From: Plantago major | Taxonomy: Eukaryota > Streptophyta > Magnoliopsida > Lamiales > Plantaginaceae | Length of the DNA stretch: 64,000 nt | Direction of reading: 5' to 3' | NCBI GenBank assembly: GCA_026545765.1 | Contig: CM048844.1 | Location: forward strand, 22,638,237-22,702,236 | Shown here: one piece after another, positions 37,262 through 48,535 of the stretch | Layout: every line of letters begins with the position of its first letter | Position numbering within the stretch: position 1 is the first letter of the stretch | Position numbers and translations under genes: made by a program | The notes under the pieces: model-generated | The model's input: only the letters and a program-made list of their open reading frames with translations | What the model was told of the DNA's origin: nothing | The model's database searches: none

Positions 37262-38961
37262 ATTTCGTTAAGAAATTAATTCAATAAAAAGGTATAAACT
37301 ACCAAAATCGAGAAGATACTAAAGGAAGTGAGCCAACTTACAGTTTATGTGAGCAAACCGGAGCAACGTATTCTTAGTACCAAGACATAAATACATGTCA
37401 AACAACCAGATACCTACCATGCAATTGACTGCAAAGAAAAATGAAAGCGTAATACGTAATTAGACAGGTATGAAGTGAAGAAATCAGCACGATAATAAAT
37501 ATGATAGAAACCCTTCCAATATCAACAAAGCAGGATAAATACCATCTCAAGAAACTACAGAAAACCGGAAATAAAATAAATAAAAACAGAAAGCTGAAAG
37601 AACAGGAAGAAGATCAATGACACAAAGCACCTAAAAGAAACACATTCTACTTGCAGAACTCCCCATATAAGTTTCTCAGCATCTGTTGCTGGAGCAGGCA
37701 CCGAATCCACTGTATGAAATAATTTTATCTGAGAGGCAAAACTTCAAGATGATCTGAAAAACTTGTCGACAAAGTATAAAACGAGGAGCGTCTAACAACT
37801 GTTTTAGAGGATTATATATGAGATTTATCATCCGTGCTACAAGTAAAGTTGACCATACCAAACAATGGTGTGCGTCTGGACTATCAACACCTAACCGCAA
37901 CATATTGCTCAACTGCCTGCATTAGAATTAGAAGGAGAAATGGTCTTCAATGTGTCCAAATATCAATGAGAGATGAAATTTCAGGAAACACCATCCAGGC
38001 ACTAATACATTGCCATTGAGATACATGACTGCCAGAAGAAGGACTACAATAGCCACTTACAACACATCTATTTCATTATTGTTCGTATCATACCACTAGA
38101 CTAAACACCCGGATAGTGCAATTGTTAAATTAAGCCTTACCACAACCAGTAAAGTACAAAATATAGATGAGATCAAACCTATTTTGCGAAAACATCAAGC
38201 CTAATTGTTGTAATATCTGTTATTTGCTTATTTAACCAATTCACAATTGCCTCACAGAACATGAATTGGAAGTGTGCACAGATAATAAGAAGATGCAAGC
38301 AGACCAAAGGTTCAACTTCAGGTGCCAACATAAACTTGAAAGATGCCAATTTGACAATAAACTCCGTTTCCACATGTTTGTGAAAAAAAAAAATATAGAA
38401 GTATACCTTCCAGATGCAAATCCTGCTAATGATTTGTAATTTCCTTGAAGTTAGCTCTTTTTGTAGCCTCGAGTAGAGCTGATAAAGAAAAACAACAGAA
38501 TCACAGTTGTGAGAAAATAACATCCTAAAGTAACTACATAGACAATATGCAGGAATGTAAAGTAAGCTAAAATAAGAATTCATCGTTTTACAAGTGGAGA
38601 GCAGAAGTAGTATTTAGACAAATTTTATCGTATACTCAGGTACTTTATTGAGAATCTCTGCATACCTAATGAAAATAATATTGTATATCAAATTTTCCCC
38701 TTTTGTTGACTGGCCCAGGCCTCCATACTCCATGGTTTCTACAGAGCTGATTCTAGGCAACCTGACCTGTTTCTCACCATGAGCATACAACTCCAATCAG
38801 TTTCTCACATCATACGATGTCACATTATCTAACAACCATGTCTCTTGGATATAACTAAGAACTCTTTACACCATAAATACCAAAACAAAACAAAACGATC
38901 TCATATAGTCACAACTCACATGCCAAGAGATGATCAGCTACTTGAAGTTTTAATCACTTAC

Positions 38962-40200
38962 AGAAAAGAGGCCAAGCACATGTTCATACTGAGCTTTGCT
39001 GTGACCATGATCAGCAGCTCTCCTCATCCACTTGTTCACTAATCTTTGAGACTGCACCAGACCTTGACCGAATGAATAGCACATCGTTGTATTATACATT
39101 GCATGTACGTATACCCTTCAGCAGCTCTCAAGTACCACCGAGCCTGAAAAGTGAGAAGTACAGATTTGAACTTAGACACTACAAGACATGAACTTAAAGG
39201 TCCATTCCATTATGGAGCTATGTAGAGTAATATTTTAAGATTGTTTAGGGGACTTCATAGCAGCTATTCATGCAGCACCCTGTTACTGGCAAAATTATGG
39301 AGCTAATGACAAAAACTACAGGGCAAAAATTGCCAGTGCGTGAATTTCCACTGTATTCCTGACTTATAGAAAATCATTAGCAATATCATAAAATATTATT
39401 CTGCTTACAATTTCCAGTAAAGTTAAACATCGGTACAAAAATGTATAAATTGTATAGCAGAAGCTATACAACTGAAAAGTTTTCTAATACTCCTTCAACA
39501 AATGTCATCAAGTTGAAATAACAAACAAAAGCAGCTTGTTTCAAAATCTACAAGGCCTAATCAATTTAATCACTGTGTTGAGGCATATATAAGACTTTAA
39601 CCACTTCATCAAAAGTTTTTATTAAGCTTAATCCGAATGAGACATATTTCGCGATCTTCGAACACAAATAAAGATGCGAGACAAACAGAACAATTACAAT
39701 CAAGGCGGGGATTTATTAAAAAAAATCACAATTGGTAACAGAAAAATGCGATCATGAGTTCACGATCACTAGGTATGAATTCGCATCACATCACAAAGGA
39801 TAAATCAATCCAAACGTAGAAGTTGCTACACTTTAACTATAATTAACTGTAATGTACCGCCGAACACAAACTGCCAAAGGATCGAACTCAAAATCGACAT
39901 TTACTGGCTAAGTATCAACTCAAAAAGGAAAGGATTGGTGAATAATTTACCTTGAATTGTCGACAAGAGAAATTAAAATTTGCATAGGATGATCTCGGCT
40001 TGATTCTCGCCTGAGAAGAAGAATCGATCAATTACAGATCGGAGAAGATGATCTCTCCGTGGAAGCCTGGAAGTGTAGTTGGATCAGAGTTCTATATAGA
40101 TCGGGTTAGCCAGGAAGGATTAGGGAAAATTAGGGTTCTTAGCGAATTTATGATATCTCCATGGGAGGGAAATCAGAGAGCTCGAGAATTAGGGCTTATT
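38962..40200 (-). pseudogene. Fragment of a Sel1-repeat (F-box At1g70590-like) gene
   Basis: Exon 38962-39143 (acceptor TTTTCAG, donor GTAAGTG) encodes ARWYLRAAEG and, after a shift of frame, AMYNTTMCYSFGQGLVQSQR and KWMRRAADHGHSKAQYEH, which are Sel1-like helical repeats as in plant F-box/Sel1 proteins. A leader-like exon with donor AAG|GTAAAT ends at 39951. The F-box and earlier repeats are absent, and I do not recognise the DNA at 37270-38900 downstream. The small indel near 39110 breaks the protein. It is probably captured by the surrounding CACTA-like element. Confidence 0.65.
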
Positions 40201-40611
40201 CTAGTTTGATTCGCTAGAGGGATTATATTGTGTTAATTTCCTGAAATAACCATGATTTTTGTCTAATTTCAATTATGCCGCCGAATTTTATTAGACTTAT
40301 ATTTAATTGCACAAAGACCCCTGGTAGTTTTAAGCAGTTTACTTTGTTTTGTTGTCTTTGCCTGCGCTTGTGCCGAAATGCAGGAAAAAAGTGGCAGACT
40401 ACAATGCATATATCCCATATTGATCAGGCGATGCATCATCTTCAAATTAAAGTGAATAGGTCAAGCCCATTACTAGTATTGGCCCATTTAAGAAAGAAAA
40501 CCCAACTCTCACAAAAACGGAAAAATGAATGTAATTCAATTTGCACCCAAGCCAGAAAAAAATACCATGTTGTTTTAGTGTTTTCAAATAAAGTCAAAAT
40601 GCTACAGTCAA

Positions 40612-40830
40612 ATATATTGGTAGAGTCATGTAATACAGTCCAACTATATTAGTAGAGTTAAATGTCTGATCAATTGTATTAGCGAATAAATGTAATAAAG
40701 TTCATTGCATTAATAGAGTTAAATGTCTGATCCAATATTGGCAGAGTCATGTAATAAAGTCCAACTGCATTAATAGAGTTAAGTAATACAGTCCAACTGT
40801 ATTGGCAGAGTTATAAATACAGTCGGACTG
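40612..40830. repeat. Degenerate tandem repeat
   Basis: TATTxGxAGAGTCATGTAATAxAGTCCAACT and TAATAGAGTTAAATGTCTGAT units recur four to five times with changes. Non-coding. It is followed by a CT-rich stretch (40880-40980) with no gene I can name. Confidence 0.75.
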
Positions 40831-41378
40831 TGTGTAAAAGTACTTGGCCTTTTTATGAATAAAAGTGTTTGGTCGGTCTCTCCTTGTTATCTACCCAAAA
40901 TTGCTTCCTTCTCCCATTTCAGTCTTTCACAATCACATTCACGGCTCAAGCTCTCTCCACACACACCGCGCACGCACACACCGTCACACCGACGATTGAC
41001 TATGTAAAGCACCACCTTCCATTGCTAGCTACTTCGATTCTGTAAAGGTAAGGTTGAAGATTGCAACATACAAGGTTGAAGATGATGCTCCTTTGCATAT
41101 GACGCCATTTTTTGCACGCCCAGATGTGTTGGCTCGTTTCAAACATTGCCAATTCAAGCTCATGTTTCCCCTCAATCTATTTTGTAACTATGATGTAATG
41201 TTCCTTTTGTTTTGAGGGTTGTTATCTTTAGTTGTAATCTTGAATTGTTTGTTTGTCTTTTGTTAGCCATGGATGACTTTATCATTTGGTATGTTACTGT
41301 TGTGTAATCTTGATATCTTTGATAAATATCAACATGTTATGGTGATTATGTATGTGTTCAGATAATGCAGGTTTTTAT
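40831..41378. other. Gene-free stretch
   Basis: A pyrimidine-rich, leader-like stretch (CACACACACCGCGCACGCACACACC near 40965) and then ordinary DNA. No conserved open frame seen. Confidence 0.45.
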
Positions 41379-41595
41379 GAAATAACTCGAGCCCGAGCTC
41401 GACTCGAGCTCGCTTGGTTCAAACGAGTCGAGCTCTAGCTTAACAATGTCGGTTCGAGCTCGAGCCTGACTTTTAGCTCGTTTTCTTAACGAGCCGAGCC
41501 TGGGCTTGTTTCGAATCGAGCTCGAGTCGAGGTATGAGATTGGCTCGTATAACTTCGAGGTATGAAATACTCGGCTCGGCTCGTATAACAGCACT
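41379..41595. repeat. GAGCTCG-rich repeat
   Basis: Dense CGAGCTCGA and ACGAGCCGAGCC words, resembling the element at 4415-4833. Borders are unclear. Confidence 0.6.
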
Positions 41596-41875
41596 ATCCG
41601 TAAATCATGTGAATTGATCTATGGGTGGGTGTTTTATATCAGTTATAACGTTGCTAAAAGCCTATTTTGTTGTATCTAATCTTGTATTAATGGAAAACTT
41701 GATGGCATGCAAATTTATTAGCCGAACATAAAGATTGTACAGAAATTTTACGAAGTACGTGCTACCATTTCAAGTGACATTGGAGCCAATGTTTTATGTT
41801 ATCATCCAAATTTGATCACAACTCTATAAATGGAAAAAAGACATTGCTTGATATTATTGAATTGCGACATGTTAC

Positions 41876-42042
41876 TGATAGATTGTAAATATTAGTTTAC
41901 TGTATTTAGGAATCTAGAATTAGAGTTATAGTAGAATTAGACTAACCTAGTTAGATTATACTTAGTATAGAACTTTCTATGTTATAGCATGTATTTATAC
42001 CACATTGTGGTTAATGAAATATTCACGAAAAACATTCTTTCA
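41876..42042 (+). repeat. Copia 5' LTR
   Basis: 167 bases, TG...CA; includes CATGTATTTATACCAC, a possible TATA region for element transcription. Confidence 0.95.
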
Positions 42043-42052
42043 TGGTATCAAG
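42043..42052 (+). promoter_or_regulatory. Copia primer-binding site
   Basis: TGGTATCAAG directly after the 5' LTR, the tRNA-Met-type site common in plant Copia elements. Confidence 0.85.
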
Positions 42053-42218
42053 TTTGGTTCTCCACAAACCACGCTAATCCATCTTCTTCTCCGCTGCCAT
42101 TGATCTCGCCCCTCCATCCGGCGATTTCCTTCTTCGATCTGCTTCCACAAGCGATCGTCCTCCTGCGGTTTGCTTCCTGCAAAACGCCCTCCATATTCGA
42201 CTTTGAGCTTCCTGCCAA

Positions 42219-42222
<4 letters not shown>

Positions 42223-42307
<85 letters not shown>
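42223..42307. repeat. (AT)n microsatellite in the Copia leader
   Basis: About 85 bases of pure AT dinucleotides between PBS and gag. Flanks on both sides carry GCCAAATCGA, suggesting a local duplication around it. Confidence 0.97.
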
Positions 42308-42311
<4 letters not shown>

Positions 42312-42401
42312 TTGGTTTGCCTCACGCAATCTATAGCTGCATACATTCGATTAGAGCCTCACGCCAAATCGAACATAAAGCCTTCTTCCTGATTATCGAC
42401 C

Positions 42402-43276
42402 ATGTCTGATTCAGAAAAAGCAACTTCTTCCTCCTCCAAACCGGCGTTTCACTCCGCACTCGCCGTCTCCAACATCAGGAATCATGTTTCTGTCATCCTG
42501 GAATTGGAGAATTCCCAATATGGGATGTAATATTTAAAATACATGCTCGCGCACACCAGGTTCTGCACCATATCATCGCTCCTGCTCCCCCGAAGGATCA
42601 GGTTGAGCCGGCTTCATCTTCTGCTCCTAAAACAGATGTGGAAAAAGGACTTTGGTCAACCATTGATGCTACTGTTCTTCAATGGATTTATTCAACGATC
42701 TCACATGATTTGTTGTGCACTATTCTTGAACCGGATGCTACAGCTATGGAAGCTTGGAATCGTCTCAAAGATATTTTCCAGGATCATGAAACTTCACGGG
42801 CTATTCTTCTTGAGCAAGAATTTTCGTCTACGCGTCTCGAGGATTTTCCTAATGTTTCTGCTTATTGTCAACGCCTCAAAAGTCTTGCTGATCAATTGAA
42901 GAATGTTGGTGCTTCTGTTGCTGACACGAGATTGGTTTTGCAACTCGTATCGGGTCTTTCTGATGCGTATAAAGGCGTGGGAACACAAATCCGTCATACC
43001 AAGCCTCTTCCTTCCTTCCCAGAAGCTCGTTCTTCTTTATGTCTTGAGGAACGGGAATTAGGTGTTATGGGATCTCATCACTCTAATTCGAATATGGTTT
43101 CTAGTACTGATTCGGTTCCATCTGATAATGTGAATGCAGGAAATAAGCGCAAAGGAAACAAGCGCGGCACGCAGCAGGAGCCATATAGACGCTTGACGCC
43201 ACGCAAAGAACAAACCGCTACAGCACGCAGGCGGTGCCAGAAGCGCCAGCGGCAGCGCCATGGCGCCAAGACCTGA
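42402..43276 (+). pseudogene. Copia Gag, one frameshift
   Basis: Starts [16 protein letters not shown] at 42402. After ENSQY (near 42523) the frame shifts by one base and continues [17 protein letters not shown]. Next come [28 protein letters not shown] and [20 protein letters not shown], the UBN2-type Gag of plant Copia. The tail is basic (NKRKGNKRG); no CCHC zinc knuckle can be read in frame. Confidence 0.85.
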
Positions 43277-43429
43277 TCGGCACCGGCGGGGCGGTATGGC
43301 GGCGATGGTGCCAATGGCACCGCCTCCCGCCCCTATCTTACGGCTGCAGCACGCCCAGCGCCTGACAGCCTGGTGCCATGGGCAACTCGGCACAACTCAC
43401 GCTTATGACCGCCATCTCCCACGCCATAT

Positions 43430-46400
43430 GCTCCGACAGATATTTCCTCTGCGATGCACACCATGACATTGAATCCGGATCCAACCTGGTATATGGATTC
43501 GGGTGCTACATCTCACATGTCTTCATCAAACGGTACTCTCTCGTCTTATTCTAATTTGAACAATCATCATAATATAATTGTGGGCAATGGTCAATATATT
43601 CCTATTCGTGGTCATGGTCATACTACTTTACCTTCCCCTCACCCACCGTTATCCTTACAGAATGTTTTGCATGCTCCTAAACTCATTAAAAATCTTATCT
43701 CTGTGCGCAAATTTACTACCAATAATTATGTGTCTGTTGAGTTTGATCCATATAGGTTTTCTGTGAAGGATTTCACGACGGGGAGGGCAATCATGAGATG
43801 TAATAGTCTTGGGGACCTTTATCCAATCCACACCTCACATATACCGACCATTCCATCCGCTTTTGGAGCCCTTTCTTCTACTACTTGGCATGCTCGTTTA
43901 GGACATCCGGGACAGTCTGTTTTTAATTCTCTTAGGGTAGACAAAGATATTGTTAGTGCTAAACCACATACTTTCAGTATTTGTCGTTCTTGCATTTATG
44001 GTAAACAGATTAAGTTACCATTCGATTCTTCTTTGTCTCAAACCCTGTTTCCTTTTGATATTATTCATAGTGATTTATGGACATCTCCTGTTTTGAGTTC
44101 ATTGGGTCATCGTTATTATATTCTGTTTCTAGATGATTACTCGAATTTTTTATGGACCTTTCCCCTTGCAAAGAAATCTGATGCGTTTGACAAATTCTTG
44201 TTATTGCGCAATTATATTCAAACACAATTCCAGTCATCTATCAAAACCCTCCAATGTGATAATGGGGGAGAATATGATAACTCTCGATTCCATGCCTACT
44301 GTCAAACTAATGGTATGTCTTTCCGTTTTTCTTGCCCTCACACTTCTTCACAGAATGGCAAAGCAGAACGTAAAATTCGCACTATCAATAATATGGTCAG
44401 GACCCTTTTAGCACATGCTGCTTTACCTTTGTCTTTTTGGCATCATGCTTTGGATATGGCTACCTATCTGTTAAATATCCTACCCAGCAAACTCATAGAT
44501 TATGCATCTCTTGTTCAACTCTTATACCACCGGAAACCATTCTACTCTCATCTCCGAGTTTTTGGATGTCTTTGTTTTCCTCTCTATCATCTATCTACCA
44601 AGAAAATTATTATCTCCCGTCATGTTATCTTTGATGAAAATAATTTTTCGTTTGCATCCACACCTCACACTCCATCCAATTCGGTTGTTCCATTGGATAC
44701 AACCGACTCGTCCAAATTTAATCGGTCATGCGAACCACGGCCACGTTGCAATTTGCTCAACACTGTGCCCAATGACCATCACTCCGGAACCCGCCATAAG
44801 GTCCAGCTTCACATCTTACCCATCGCTATGGCTCAAAGAAGATGTGAATTCTGGCCATGGATATTCCTCGAGCTCAAGCCCAGCTCGCTCAACCTTCCAG
44901 CCTGTCCCGTTCCCGAACCTGGACCATTCTCCTGGCCCATCTTCCCCCGATACAGCCTCACCTATTTCCGCCCAGCCTACTCCAAGTCCTTCTCCTCCAC
45001 CTCGCCATATTCCTAGTCCCTCCCGTATGGTTACTCGAAGTCAACACGGTATTTTTAAACCATATATTCCTATGAATTTGCATACTTCGCAGGCCCGGCC
45101 CTGAGCATGCGCGAGCAACCCGCCCGCTCAGGGCCCCTTATTTTGAAGGGCCCCCATTTTAAATTTGAGATTATGTATATATCCATTTCCATACAATAAT
45201 TAAGCATTAAAATCCATGTCTCCAAGTGGTTAAGTCTATATCTACTCTACAAAAGGTCTTGGGTTCAATTCATGAAGGGGTAAATATTTTTGTTTTATTT
45301 ATCTTGAATATTTTTTCTTTCATTATATTATTTTTAGGGCCCCAATTAAAATTTCGCACAGGGCCACCTAAATCCCCGGGCCGGCCCTGATACTTCGGTT
45401 TCAAAATCACCACTTCCTCGTAATCCCATACATGCACTAAATGACCCGAATTGGAAATTGGCAATGGAAGATGAATATGATGCTCTTATTAAGAATAAGA
45501 CGTGGGACTTAGTACCTCGTCCACCGAATGTTAATATTATTCGTTCTATGTGGATTTTTGCTCATAAGGTGAAATCTAATGGTGCTTTTGAGAGGCATAA
45601 AGCTCGACTTGTATGTGACGGCAAAACACAGCAGGTTGGAATTGATTGTGGTGAGACATTTAGTCATGTGGTCAAACCAGCTACTATTCGCACGGTTCTC
45701 AGTCTTGCATTATCCAAGGCATGGCAGATTCATCAGCTTGATGTGAAAAATGCATTTCTCCATGGGGAGCTTCGGGAAACAGTTTATATGCATCAACCGG
45801 TGGGTTTTCGAGATAAATCTCGTCCTAATCATGTCTGCCTTCTACACAAGTCCCTCTATGGACTGAAGCAAGCACCACGAGCTTGGTACAAACGATTTGC
45901 GGATTATGTCTCTTCTATGGGTTTTGTCAACAGCAAATTAGATACATCATTGTTTATATACAGGAAAGGGTCAGATATGGCATATATCTTACTTTATGTA
46001 GATGATATTATTCTTACTGCCTCTTCTAGTACTCTTCGCCAATCGATCATGTCTATGCTGGCATCTGAATTTGCTATGAAGGATCTCGGTCCGTTGAATT
46101 ACTTCCTTGGTATTGCAGTTACTAGGAATGCATCTGGTTTGTTTCTCTCTCAGCATAAGTATGCAGCAGACATTATTGATTGAGCTGGTATGTCTTCCTG
46201 TAAATCATCTGCTACGCTCGTCGACACTAACGCGAAGGTCGCTAAGATCCGCGCCCTTCATGGATCCGACTCATTATCGAAGTCTTGCTGGAGCTCTACA
46301 GTACTTGAATTTTACTCGCCCAGATATTTCCTATGCCGTTCAGCAGGTTTGTCTACATATGCATGACCCCAAGGATGTTCACATGAATGCGTTGAAACGC

Positions 46401-46956
46401 ATCATTCGGTATCTACAAGGGACACTTGATTTCGGCCTACACCTATATCCGTCTTCGTGTTCTACACTCATGTCATACACTGATGCAGATTGGGGTGGTT
46501 GTCCTGATACTCGTCGTTCGACATCTGGGTATTGTGTCTATCTTGGTGACAACCTTATCTCTTGGTCCTCGAAACGACAACCGACCATGTCTCGATCCAG
46601 TGATGAGGCAGAATATCGTGGTGTGGCTAATGTTGTTTTGAAGTCGTCTGGTTACGCAAATTTGCTACTTGAGAGCTTCATCATCCCTCTCCAAGGCTAC
46701 CATTGTTCATCGTGATAATGTTAGTGCTATATATCTTTTTGGAAATCCTGTACAACATCAACGAACCAAGCATATAGAGATGGACATTCATTTTGTTCGT
46801 GAACAGGTCGCACGTGGACAAGTTAGAGTCTTGCATGTTCCTTCCAGATATCAGATTGCTGATATATTTACAAAAGGCTTGCCTCGTGTGTTATTCGAAG
46901 ATTTTAGATCCAGTCTAAGTGTTCGACCTCCTCCCGCTTCGACTGCGGGGGTGTGA
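43430..46956 (+). pseudogene. Copia Pol (protease, integrase, RT, RNase H), disrupted
   Basis: Protease has WYMDSGATSHM (near 43490). The pre-integrase block is TTWHARLGHPG..CRSCIYGKQ. Integrase shows the three acidic sites HSDLW, CDNGGEY and NGKAERK. The frame is lost in the linker near 44700-44860 and resumes as PSRMVTRSQHGI. A hAT MITE then splits HTS|VSKSPLPR. RT (from about 45400) contains KARLVCDG, QLDVKNAFLHGEL, LYGLKQAPRAW and the YVDD active site. A TGA at 46181-46183 stands where Arg is expected. RNase H (TDADWGGCPDTRRSTSGYCV, SSDEAEYR, RTKHIEMDIHFVRE) follows in two frames. Confidence 0.93.
45090..45389. mobile_element. hAT-type MITE inside Copia pol
   Basis: Begins CAGGCCCGGCCCTGAG and ends CCCGGGCCGGCCCTG, flanked by ATACTTCG on both sides (45082-45089, 45390-45397). 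It is 300 bp. It contains a tRNA-like A box (AAGTGGTTAAGT, 45224-45235) and B box (GGGTTCAATTC, 45261-45271). Confidence 0.94.
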
Positions 46957-47120
46957 TAGATTGTAAATATTAGTTTACTATATTTAGGAATCTAGAATTA
47001 GAGTTATAGTAGAATTAGACTAACCTAGTTAGATTATACTTAGTATAGAACTCTCTATGTTGTAGCATGTATTTATACCACATTGTGGTTAATGAAATAT
47101 TCACGGAAAATATTCTTTCA
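46954..47120 (+). repeat. Copia 3' LTR
   Basis: 167 bases, same ends as the 5' LTR. The five differences I count are all single-base transitions. Confidence 0.95.
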
Positions 47121-47189
47121 GTTACTGCTTATTGTAATATCTTACGTGACACGTAATAGTACAACGACTTAATGAGAATATAGCTAAGA

Positions 47190-47729
47190 TCAAGCCCGTG
47201 AACTCGGACCTGCTTCATCAAGTTTGAGTTGCTCCATTCGCATTTTAGTTTGAGAATGGACAAATTTAAACAACTTCTTCATATGCTCCAGTTGTTCTCT
47301 GTTCATGTCTTGAAGTGGGGTGTTTTCCCACCACCCTTTCTTCTGGACTTTGTCAGTCTCATCAAGCATGCGGGTCCTCTCATACTCATTTGCCTTTGCG
47401 ACTTTAATCTCGTCCAAACTTCTGTGAAGATGAGCGATCTTGCCTCGTTCCAGGGCCTCCATAACTTGTGTCGTAATGCTAAGTTTAGAGTTAGGATTAT
47501 GGTACCGATCTATGACTGACTCCATAGATGGTGAAAAAAAAGAATGTTGGTTCCCTGTAGCTGCAGGAGAAGATATTATCACTCCAATGTCAGATGAGAA
47601 TGTAGAGCTAAACTTACAAGCATTTCTAAATAATCCCGCACGCCTTTTAGAAAAGGTTGCATATAACACATTTTTATCTTGTATGGGCATAATGGGAATA
47701 CTTCGACGGCCTTTTGGTGGTCTAGCCAT
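47190..47729 (-). CDS. Type I (M-alpha-like) MADS-box protein
   Basis: An intronless 179-residue protein starting MARPPKGRRSI at 47729; an in-frame Met 13 codons upstream is less likely because MADS domains start near the N-terminus. Residues 1-60 are a MADS/SRF DNA-binding domain (ATFSKRRAGLFRNACKFS, then SSDIGVIISSP), followed by SMESVIDRYHN as in AGL61/AGL62-type proteins. There is no K-box. The C-terminal half (residues 75-165) is charged and helical. Type I genes are usually intronless and act in the female gametophyte and endosperm. The domain is diverged (PIMPIQDKNVLYATF) but open. A Copia LTR ends about 65 bases past the stop. Confidence 0.92.
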   Translation of the reverse strand: MARPPKGRRSIPIMPIQDKNVLYATFSKRRAGLFRNACKFSSTFSSDIGVIISSPAATGNQHSFFSPSMESVIDRYHNPNSKLSITTQVMEALERGKIAHLHRSLDEIKVAKANEYERTRMLDETDKVQKKGWWENTPLQDMNREQLEHMKKLFKFVHSQTKMRMEQLKLDEAGPSSRA

Positions 47730-47811
47730 GATAGATAAACAATATTGATTAGAGAGATAATAATGCAATGCTATTTGAAGTTAGGTTGCACCGTTCATCT
47801 TCTTACGGTGA

Positions 47812-47822
47812 GATATTTATAA
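47812..47822 (-). promoter_or_regulatory. Probable TATA box of the MADS gene
   Basis: TTATAAATATC on the minus strand about 85-90 bases upstream of the ATG, at a sensible distance. Confidence 0.5.
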
Positions 47823-48192
47823 AAAAATGGTCAAAGCAAGGTCAAGTTAGTTACTTTAAATGAAACATTATTCAAAATCTACCATATGTTTTTATGGATA
47901 GTAGGAATAATGGCATTCAAGATGCTTGTAACATTATGTTGAGTTGGTTTTAATTAACTTCCTTAATTTACTTATATTGACCATCTAAATAATTTCTCTT
48001 GCCATAATTATTAATTTAGCATGATGCGTTTCATCATAATCGTCAGGGTGAGTTTATCTAATGTTGAAGATTGTGATTGTGTTTTATTGGAAATAACTAT
48101 CATTCAACCTGCAAATTATCTTATTAGTAAATAATACATACCACTTAAACTTTCCCATTTATTTCTCATTTTGAGTAATAATAGCCAAATAT

Positions 48193-48260
48193 GTACTCCC
48201 TCCTATTCTTTTTATAAGATATTTTGTCTTATTGACTATTTGCTTAATATAACATGTTTT
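48193..48260. mobile_element. Half of a Stowaway-type MITE
   Basis: TACTCCCTCCTATTCTTTTTATAAG is a classic terminus, but no inverse partner occurs nearby. Confidence 0.5.
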
Positions 48261-48364
48261 AGAATATTCTACCATGTGATTTTGTGTTTTCACCATTTTC
48301 TATGCATCAAACATATTTAATCTATTGTTATGCATTTATTTTGTGTTGGACTCTACAAAAAGTA

Positions 48365-48535
48365 AGGCTCGTTTTTCAAATCAAATTTATCGAATCGAAT
48401 CAATTGAATCGAATCGAATCGAATCGACAGAATCGAATTGTAGTATAAAATATAACTAAATGTAATCAAGTGAATCGAATCGAATGGAATCGAATCGAAT
48501 CGAATGAGTTTTAAGTTGAAGAGAACAGAGCCTAA
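48365..48535. mobile_element. Tourist-like MITE, GGCTCTGTT family, copy with GAATC repeats
   Basis: Left AAGGCTCGTTTTTCAAATC, right GAAGAGAACAGAGCCTAA, core TTGTAGTATAAAATATAACTA. The arms are expanded into GAATC/GAATCGAATC short tandem repeats (48396-48508). Confidence 0.75.

Larger units (their letters stand above)
36236..40411. mobile_element. CACTA-like element carrying a host gene fragment (CACTA-3)
   Basis: Undoing the hAT insertion gives a left end CACTACAAGGAAGAACCAC followed by a 500-base array of AAACGCAGG/CCTGCGTTT words. A small matching zone (TGCCTGCGCTTGTGCCGAAATGCAGG, then AAAAAAGTGG) sits at about 40361-40400, but no intact GTAGTG terminus follows. Between them lie about 3.3 kb of intron-containing, host-like DNA with a Sel1-repeat exon. 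The left border and array are convincing; the right border is inferred. Confidence 0.6.
41876..47120 (+). mobile_element. Ty1/Copia LTR retrotransposon
   Basis: Two 167-base LTRs (41876-42042 and 46954-47120) begin TGATAGATTG and end ATTCTTTCA, with GTTAC duplicated outside (41871-41875, 47121-47125). PBS TGGTATCAAG starts directly at 42043, and the purine tract GACTGCGGGGGTG precedes the 3' LTR. Domain order is Gag, protease, integrase, RT, RNase H, which defines Copia. The LTRs differ at about five positions, so insertion is fairly recent. Short LTRs and 5.2 kb suggest an Ale/Retrofit-type lineage. Frameshifts and a stop make it non-autonomous now. Confidence 0.96.

Noticed and set aside
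42048..42409. Several open frames with YIYIYI runs on both strands
   Set aside because: Translations of the AT microsatellite in the Copia leader.
43058..43393. Minus-strand open frame over the Copia gag tail
   Set aside because: Shadow of a GC-rich stretch of the retroelement; composition only.
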